Source of the DNA: Athripsodes cinereus
Lineage: Eukaryota > Arthropoda > Insecta > Trichoptera > Leptoceridae
NCBI GenBank assembly: GCA_947579605.1
Contig: OX388307.1
Location: 14,299,237 to 14,363,236, forward strand
Reading direction: 5' to 3'
Length of the DNA: 64,000 nucleotides
Shown: positions 45,001-54,000 of the stretch, piece by piece
Layout: every line of letters begins with the position of its first letter
How positions within the stretch are numbered: the first letter of the stretch is position 1
The notes under the pieces: model-generated
Database searches by the model: none
What the model was told of the DNA's origin: nothing
Seen by the model: only the letters and a program-made list of their open reading frames with translations
Translations under genes and position numbers: made by a program

Positions 45001-48000
45001 TTAATGTTACGCTATTTTACTACAATTAATATAGGTAGGTACATAACTATTATACTATACTACACCCTCACACTGTATCCCAAGTAGGGCAGGCAAGAAC
45101 GGAAAGCCATGTAGATATATCCTTACATATTTCTTTCGCTTCTTCTATTTAATGTGATTTTTATGTTATCTTAACATTTGATTTTAGTGATATAATTAGT
45201 GACTTTGATTAATTCATCATTTTTTTTCTTTTCCTCGAGGCAAGTCACCCGATACAGAGTGAATTATGCCTATTTGTTGACAAGAATACCGGTAGTTACA
45301 GTTAAAGTACCTACATCATTTTTAATTATTAATAAAAATGCCTTTAGTCTTGTTTTTAGCTTTTAATTATTTACAAATAATATTTATATGCATTTATAGG
45401 TATCTATTATTATTTTTATTTGTCAAAAACATCTTCATCATGCGCTCTGAAAATTCAAAGAACTTTGATTGATTTATTTATTGTACGAAACTGTTTGTGC
45501 CCTTTAATTAAGACTGTAAATAAATAAACACATCGAGCGTTTAAGATTATTTTGTTACACCAATCAATGATCGTCTTTAATCGGTACTAATGCTTTATGC
45601 AAAACTATATTTTCAACATTTTCTTAAAATCAATTACTTACACACAATCGAAAATTTCTGAACAGAAAATAATATTACAGTGATAAATTAGTTTATAAAC
45701 TATTATGACAAGAAATCAATCCAATAAAATTCAACAATAAATTGTCGAGATCGTGACCACTCACATACAATGTGCGTACATTTCACAACGTATTCACTTA
45801 AAGACTTTTCCCTGTTGACCTGATTGTGATATTAGATCTATGATGATAATAATAATGTACAACATAGCAGGAAACTTTTTCTCCTTCACGGTTATAAGCA
45901 AAGACGAAGGTGTCATGTCATTATTGTTGCGAGTCTTTTGATATCCAACATACAATAAGAATTGTGTTGAGCGTATTGAATTACTGATTCGACCAAGAAA
46001 AAACGTTGTAGGTCAGTTAATTCGCATGACATTTCATCAACAGAGCGTTACGAATGACACGCCTGTCCTGCTAACGCAACATCAAACAAGACGATAAGTG
46101 CATTGCGTGCAATGGTGTCTACTATCCCCTCAGCTGCTCTATACAAGATATGCAACTAAATTGTGTAGTGCCTACAGTCAATGGATATGTACCTACGCAT
46201 ATATTTTTTAAATACTGGTTTCGGGGCCATATTATGCAACGTATGGATCATATTCACACTACATACAACTAGAATTTTTTTTCTACATCACTTTTGGGTT
46301 ACTGCGAAATGTGTATAAAGTTGTGTTTGGGTTTGTAACACTAAACCAGATGTAAATGTTAAATTACAATCATAGTTACTACTAATTAACTTTTTTCTAA
46401 ATATGTACACAGGCTACGTATTTCTAAATAAGAACCCTTTTGAGATCGATATTCTAAAATGGAGAATAGCATAATACGTGCAAAACGTAATCCCTAATCA
46501 AGCATTAAGGTAAGTTTGTAGTAGACATTAGAAATACAACGAAATATTAATTGTCGAAGTATTTTTGGCTCTAAAACACTAATGGACGAGCCAAAAAAAC
46601 TAAATAGTATTTACTATGGTACATAAAGGTGTGCCCGTCTAGTAGTGTAAAGAGCTAAGTAGATATAATATTATGTGGATTATTTACTAATGTAATACAT
46701 AGAAGTAAATATAAAACGACCTCCAAGACGATTCCTTATGAGGATAATTACGGAAAGGCAACTGAGCTTATTATTCTCTGCGCTACGCTGGTCTTTGATT
46801 CAAACAAAGAAACCGTAAACAGTAACGTGTTTAACATACGGTCAGATCAAACATTGTCCATACTCTAATTGAGCATTATAAATCACATAAATATAAATCT
46901 TCACACAACATCCTACGAAATTACTCTATCCGGATAATTATTTTTATTTTTCGTGAACTTTTTTCCTAATACATATGTACATTTTCGTTTCTGAATAAAT
47001 AAATTATTATGAATACAGATCTTCTCGACTTGAATTTTTGATATTTTTATTATTGAACTTGTGTCGTTTACATGCCAAAGCACCTCAAGGACACTCTACA
47101 ATTTATCAATTCTATGACATTACGTACATTCATGAGACCAGGTATGACATAACTGTAATTACCTACAAGATATCTATAAACATACCACGCTATGAAATGT
47201 GAATCAATTTTTGTACAGATTTACTAGTTCCTATTACTACTACTACTACTACTACTATACCATCACGGCATATCCCACAAGTGGGGTAGCCAGCAGATCA
47301 GCTGCATGTAAGAAACATGCAAACTGTCCTCTTCGTGCCAGTATAAAATCAAGACATTCAGGATGGGTGGCAGGTTAATATTAATAATACACGTGTAAGA
47401 TAATTACTACGAGCATAAAGCAGACAGAAACAAATTAGCACCCCGAATTCAAGTAATCTAAGTGCATTAATCTTCCACCACACACAAATCTGACAGTTCT
47501 AACACACCCACACCGAATAATAACTATGTATGCATTGAATATATTAATAATACTTTAACGACGAATCATAAAATAAATCTTAAATCAAATACAACCACGA
47601 GTATGATAGATAGAAACGAACATGTCCGAGTATAGAAATATACAGAAGATATTATATATCAACAACAAGGTCGTTTCTAAGGATAATAACTGAGCTAAAA
47701 TCTCTTTGTAGAGGCAAGACAACTTCTATAAAAACATGGGTGACGACAATATGAAATACTGTACACAGATTACAGACACAACACACTTGTCGTATTTGGG
47801 AATTTCCTTGTAAACGATGGCTAATGTATACAAATTAATTATAGACAACCTTATAAATAATATGTGTACAATTCAGTGCAATGTTATAAATTTGAAGAGA
47901 ATATGCTAAAAAATAAAAGAGAGGCATTAAAATTAATCTAGGTTGTTTATGAAGACAACGGTCAATATACATCAATAATTTCCATTGATTTGAAAGCACA

Positions 48001-51000
48001 TCACAAATTCAATGTGGTATTTTTTTTTTCACAGATCAATAGCCTCGAGCACATTCTGCGGTTACGAATCTCATTGCTTCCTAAGAAACCAGACAGACTT
48101 GATAGGCCTTTAAGGAATGTGTAGGCAACACATCTTGAGACTTCATCAATACTTAACAGCCTACATACATTTTATTGTTCAATCGATACCAGACATTCAT
48201 GTGAACCCACCAATCAATACTGCAAGATACCAATTCTTTAACAAATATTTAATGAAATATATTGAAGCATGGAATTTTATAGTGGTACAAATAGGTAGGT
48301 ATAGTTGCTACTTGAATTTACGACTCCTATGATGCAGACTCTAATGAAAACTTTTATTGAATGACTCAAACTGCAATAAACATAATAATAACGTAATTAA
48401 TTCATACCTGCATGATATCCAAACAAATATATAGCATCACTCCGTTTCCCTCGCAGGGTAGGAAGAAAGGACAGAACGCCACTTCCTCCCGTCCTTCCAA
48501 ACGCTTTTTGTTTCCATCACATGCATACAATTCCACATACATGCTCTACTGTTCGTTGTACTTAGCACGTACCCGTTCTTTAAAATCTGGTCTACATGAT
48601 TTAACCATTTAATCCTCGACCGAGTACGTATCCGAGTACCCTTTCTCTCAGGCATGAATATATATTTTGTGACTCTGTCCTCGTTCATTCTTTCCACCTG
48701 CTCAAACCACCGTAACTTATTTACATTCTTCGTGGTTATCACACGAACTTTCATTCCACATCCTTTTCGTATAGCACTGTTACGCAATCGATCTCTCAGA
48801 CTTTTGCCACAAATCCTTCTCAACGATCTCATTTCTACTGCATTCAGGCCGCATTCATCCTTCTTTAGCCATGTATACGTCTCAGTATCATACATAAGTA
48901 TTGAGTTCGGAAAAATTATACGTCGCCTAAGAATAAAACAAAATACATCTTCACAATGTATCAAAAAATATATAAATAATTACGTTTAAACTCAATCAAC
49001 ACAAATAAAATCATTTTATAGAGATATTATTTAAATCAAACAACTGTGGTGGAAATATAGTTTGATTTTAATCAGGATATAAATAAGCGAAATCACGTTG
49101 CAAGCTATAATTTATATAACTTTCAATTGGTTATATACATATATACAGTACCTAATTCAGTATCAAGCAGTAACGGAAACGTGGAATATTATTTAATACT
49201 AGTCCAAATAAGGAGAATGTCCAAGCTGTCAAATACGTAAGTAAAGAAACGTTAAACAATATGTAATATTGTCACGACTAGACGATTGAATTAATCTAGT
49301 ATATTATAGATATCCTAATACAATATGTATATAGTTTAGTTGATGTTGCGTCGATTTAAAAGTGCATTCAATACGTTTCACCTCTACTATTGTATCTGTC
49401 GAAATGAGAGATAAAAATAAATCGTTATAACATAGCTAATGTTAAATTTTTCGACATTTGTTTTTATTTACGTGGTTAGATGGAAGAAATCACTACATAG
49501 TGATAATCTCGCCACTGCATATCGTCCTAGTATTTTGAATTTTATTTTGTTGTATAATGATGATGTGCAAAATGAATAAATAAATAAGTATTGGCAGTGC
49601 CTATCTTCCATTGTGGTAGAGTAAAACATTTTACGGCGATAAACTTTCCACTGTTAACTTTTATATTTGAAAGGTCGCCGATTACATATGTCTTATAAAA
49701 CCGTGTATATATATCTATTAAATTAATATTTTACTATCAACAACTTATATGATATTACCGAAAATAAATATCTTCATAAGATCTTTAGATAAACTATCAA
49801 ATTTATATAGAGTAGTATTGATTAAATATTACTTCATTATACTGTAATTTGCATTTTTGTACGACATTGTGTAATGTTTAGAAATAAGATTATACAAATA
49901 TATGTATGATGTCATGAATGCATATCATCCTTCGTCCTACTCAGTAGAGGTCACAGAATTTACCACACTAGCGACTACAAATGGAAATAGAAATAATTTA
50001 ACAAAATAGTTCTGTTGATAAAATTAAGGACATGCGGCCTTTGTAGGAATTTGATGATATACCTACACTAAAGGATGCGCGGCGTGTACGAGACTTTAGA
50101 AACAAGTGTATCTCAAAATTCTGGTTGATTTCAGGTTGTTTCTAAAGCTTCTATAGAAATAATATACCTACATATTCAAAATTCAATTACGCCGAATCGT
50201 ATTTATTAACAGCGAATTTGTTTATAATTTGCTGTTTAAAGAATAGTGTGTAGGTATACGATATAGCACATAGGTGTTAACGTTAAAATGTATTTACAAA
50301 CTCTTATAGCAATATTGACTTATAACCTTTAGACAACGTAGTTAAACTATAGATTTACTGTAGTATCACTCAAGGTTCCATCAGACATTATTTGAGATAT
50401 GTATCGCAGATACTATTCGCTCTACAATCATCTAAGTACAATCATATAAGATTGGATAACAGTGCTTCTAATAAAATTACATTTATACACGTTAGGTACC
50501 TATCTAGCAGTGTTAGTTCTGTTTATTTTTATATGGATTTACCTAATCTGACTTTGAGATGAACTATAGGATAATAAATATCAATGAAAACAATCAAATA
50601 GTACCTACAGTACTAAAGAATCAATGCTTTGAATAATTTATGTATGTACTTATACCGCAACAGTTTTAAAATTAATATTTTTAATTGTCTATTAGTTTTA
50701 ACCATAGTATCTCTACATACTAGTTATATTGTACGGTTTACTCTATGAAAAGTTGTAACATTCAATATATAGTTAATTTACCATAGATAGGTATAACAAT
50801 TCCAAATAGACTTGATGACACGTGACGAGAACAAATCCTATTCAACTTTAGAGTCAATTCATATGTAAAGTGCGAACGGAAAAACAACAACGTAAAAGTA
50901 CAAGAAGATAATTAAACATCAAGAGTCTCTCTATAACATGCGACACACTGATTTGAATATGTAAACTATACTTCAGAAACACAAAAAAAAAACACATCGG

Positions 51001-54000
51001 TACATACATACACCGAAAGTATATTTTTACAAGTTTTTGTGATACTTTTTACAATCACTCACTACCTTCCATAACGACGTCGCGTCACAACCGCCGGGAA
51101 AACGGGATATTTTGTTATCGTGTTTAATTAATTCAAATAGTTTTATTTATTTTTTAGTTTGGTTAATATATTCGTTCGACATATTGGGTAAATAATAATA
51201 ATTAATCAACAAAATAATCGACACGTCCACACGGCCGCGACACTCGGCTGTGACTACGCGGTATTGCCATTGATAATCGTGTTTCTTTGAATCATTACTA
51301 CGTAAAGCTACATTATGAAGCAGAGATTTCACACAAAAAGGTTTCTAGACAATATTTTAAATATTAATTAACAATCTTTCGTTGTTGCTTTTTTACCATA
51401 AATACAACAACATTATTTATTTGCTAAAATATAATACGTAAAAGTTTACAAAGCACGTGAAAGGATATGAAGGGAGATTCTAAAAAATTCCGCCTATTGA
51501 GTGAAGGAAAAACAAGCAGGTACTACAAACAATGTTAATTTAATTCTGGAATATGTTCAAAATTTAGTAATACAACATTTTTCTCAGCAGTTTTAATAAA
51601 GCGTAGGCAGATATTGAAATTTTCCAAAAGTTTACACAAAGGAATAAGATTATAAGATATCTGTTATGTTAGCGTTTATAAAGGTAAAATATCAAATTTA
51701 AAAAACCTTTTGTAGTTGATACGTAATGAACCTGAACGATCTGACTTTATAGAACAAACTACTCATTAGACATAAATTTGTGAGATGTACCTAATCTATT
51801 GGAATTACATTGAATGTGGAACCTCTTGACTAAAGCTCTTGACATTATTCGCCTCTCACCTGAGTTGAGTTACCTTGGCTGGCCGTATACTGGTACATTT
51901 ACGAGGGAATGAGACAACCTCAGGAAGATTTATCGTATTGCTCCGTCCTCTTCCGACCCGTTACCTTACCCGAGTAATAATATTGAGTATTTGTATATAA
52001 CAAAACTATTAACTACTAGATAATATTCTGTTAGATTTGAATACAAACTCTATTCAAACTAGTTGCAGGTGAAAAGATTTTATAATGTGCATTTCTCGCG
52101 AATAGACCTAAACGGAAATGCAAACTGCATTTTATGTGCATAATGCATAATAAATTTATCTACGATTGTTAACTGTAAATATATAAGTTATAAGAAAGAA
52201 ATCAACAAATTATTGTAAATTATAAACAAGTTTTTATTTATATAAAGCTGTAACGAGAAACAAATATAAATGAAGTTGATATTGTCTGTAGCATATGTTA
52301 TTTTTATTTAAATTAATCGAAATAATTGATAAAATATTCCTAGATACCCATAAAGTAAACAAAATAGCCTCCATAATCATTGAAGTTTCCAGCGAATACG
52401 ATCCTAGAGAAAACACACAAAATTTATAACAACAAATGTATTAAAGAAATATAAAACTATACAAGAAATGATAACATAAAAGTAAAATAGACAAAATATT
52501 GATTAATGAAATGTGTAGGTAATCAATTACACTCATCTATATGGTATAGACTAGTAAAGTAATAATTTTCTCAGAAAACATGTTCCGAAATTGATAATAA
52601 TGTTATGATAAATTAATTAAGATGAAATTCCATCACGAACCGTCGGGTGAAAATATCAATTTTAATGTTATGATGTATTGAACTGCTAATGGTCTCTTTC
52701 TTACTTATACATAGGTATTGCACATCCTACATACCTTACAAAGTCATAAAAGTACCTCTACAATAAAGAGGGCTGAAGACACACCTTTTTGCTGGGAGTT
52801 TCGGGTGATGGATACGATATACAGCGCCCTTGAGGTCATGTTATGAGTAAACGGCGCTTTACAAATTGTCCATATATTATTATCCTTTAATTTGTAGTCT
52901 ATACAATTTGATTGATGGTTAATACTGTTTTCTTGGGTAAATATATCAGCATAATTTCCATATGAATCCAATAAATCGACAGAAGTTAGTAATGGACAAT
53001 CAGAATTAGAGCGGGTTTATGTATGTAGATACTCGCATACGATTTTGTACAGAAAATAAATCACAGAAAATGTAACAAAAGTAACTTTTGCCTTTCAGCT
53101 TCAGCCCCAATAAATAATGCTGAAATTTAAATGTACTAGTAATATGATAATGGACTTACATCCCGCCAATCAATCGCATTATTTACGTGCCAGCTGGCCG
53201 AGTATCAAATTTCTCCGACACGATAATATCTATCCAATACAAATAGGTATAACACAATAAAGTTACTTCAGCGATTCAATAAATTGATAAGTAAAACAAA
53301 AATTACATACCTATAGGTAACTATTTCTAACTAACACCATCGATAAGAGGTAGCCAATATCCAGTAAAATGATATCACGTAATAAACATACAGTTGTCCT
53401 CTCCGTCTATGTCTAGACTTATTTTATGGTACCGTACGGAGATGAATGGTATATTTCATTGCCGATGTTAAATGTCCCCTGGGTAAAGAGAGTAGATCGT
53501 ATCTACTTTAGGAGTTCTGGTTTATTAATTTCTTTGGACAGCAAACTTTACTCTTTAAAAGCGCTCTCTAGCAAAAACGGAATAATATTCGATTTTCAAT
53601 AAATTTGGTGGAAAAACTCTCAAAACTTGCTGACCCTGCGAACATTTTGATTTAATTAAATGAAAACATCATCATCTCGCCCTCAACGCTCCTCTCGGGA
53701 ACACAGGGCAGAAACCAGCCTCCTCCATTCAGAGCGTCTCTGCGCCAATTGCGTCATCTCTTTCCACGACATTCCCTGCGCTGTGATATCGTTGTCATAG
53801 GAACGGTGTATTGTGAAAGAGAATAAATGAAAACAAATATTTATTACTAACATTAGTTTTTTATTTAAAAAAAAACTTAATAGCCGACTGACGAGATTTA
53901 TTATATTGTTATATTTATTTATTTATTTATTTATTTATTTTATTTACAAAACAGATTTTAAAAGATAAGTCACTAATGTCTACCTAACTGGGCATGAGCC

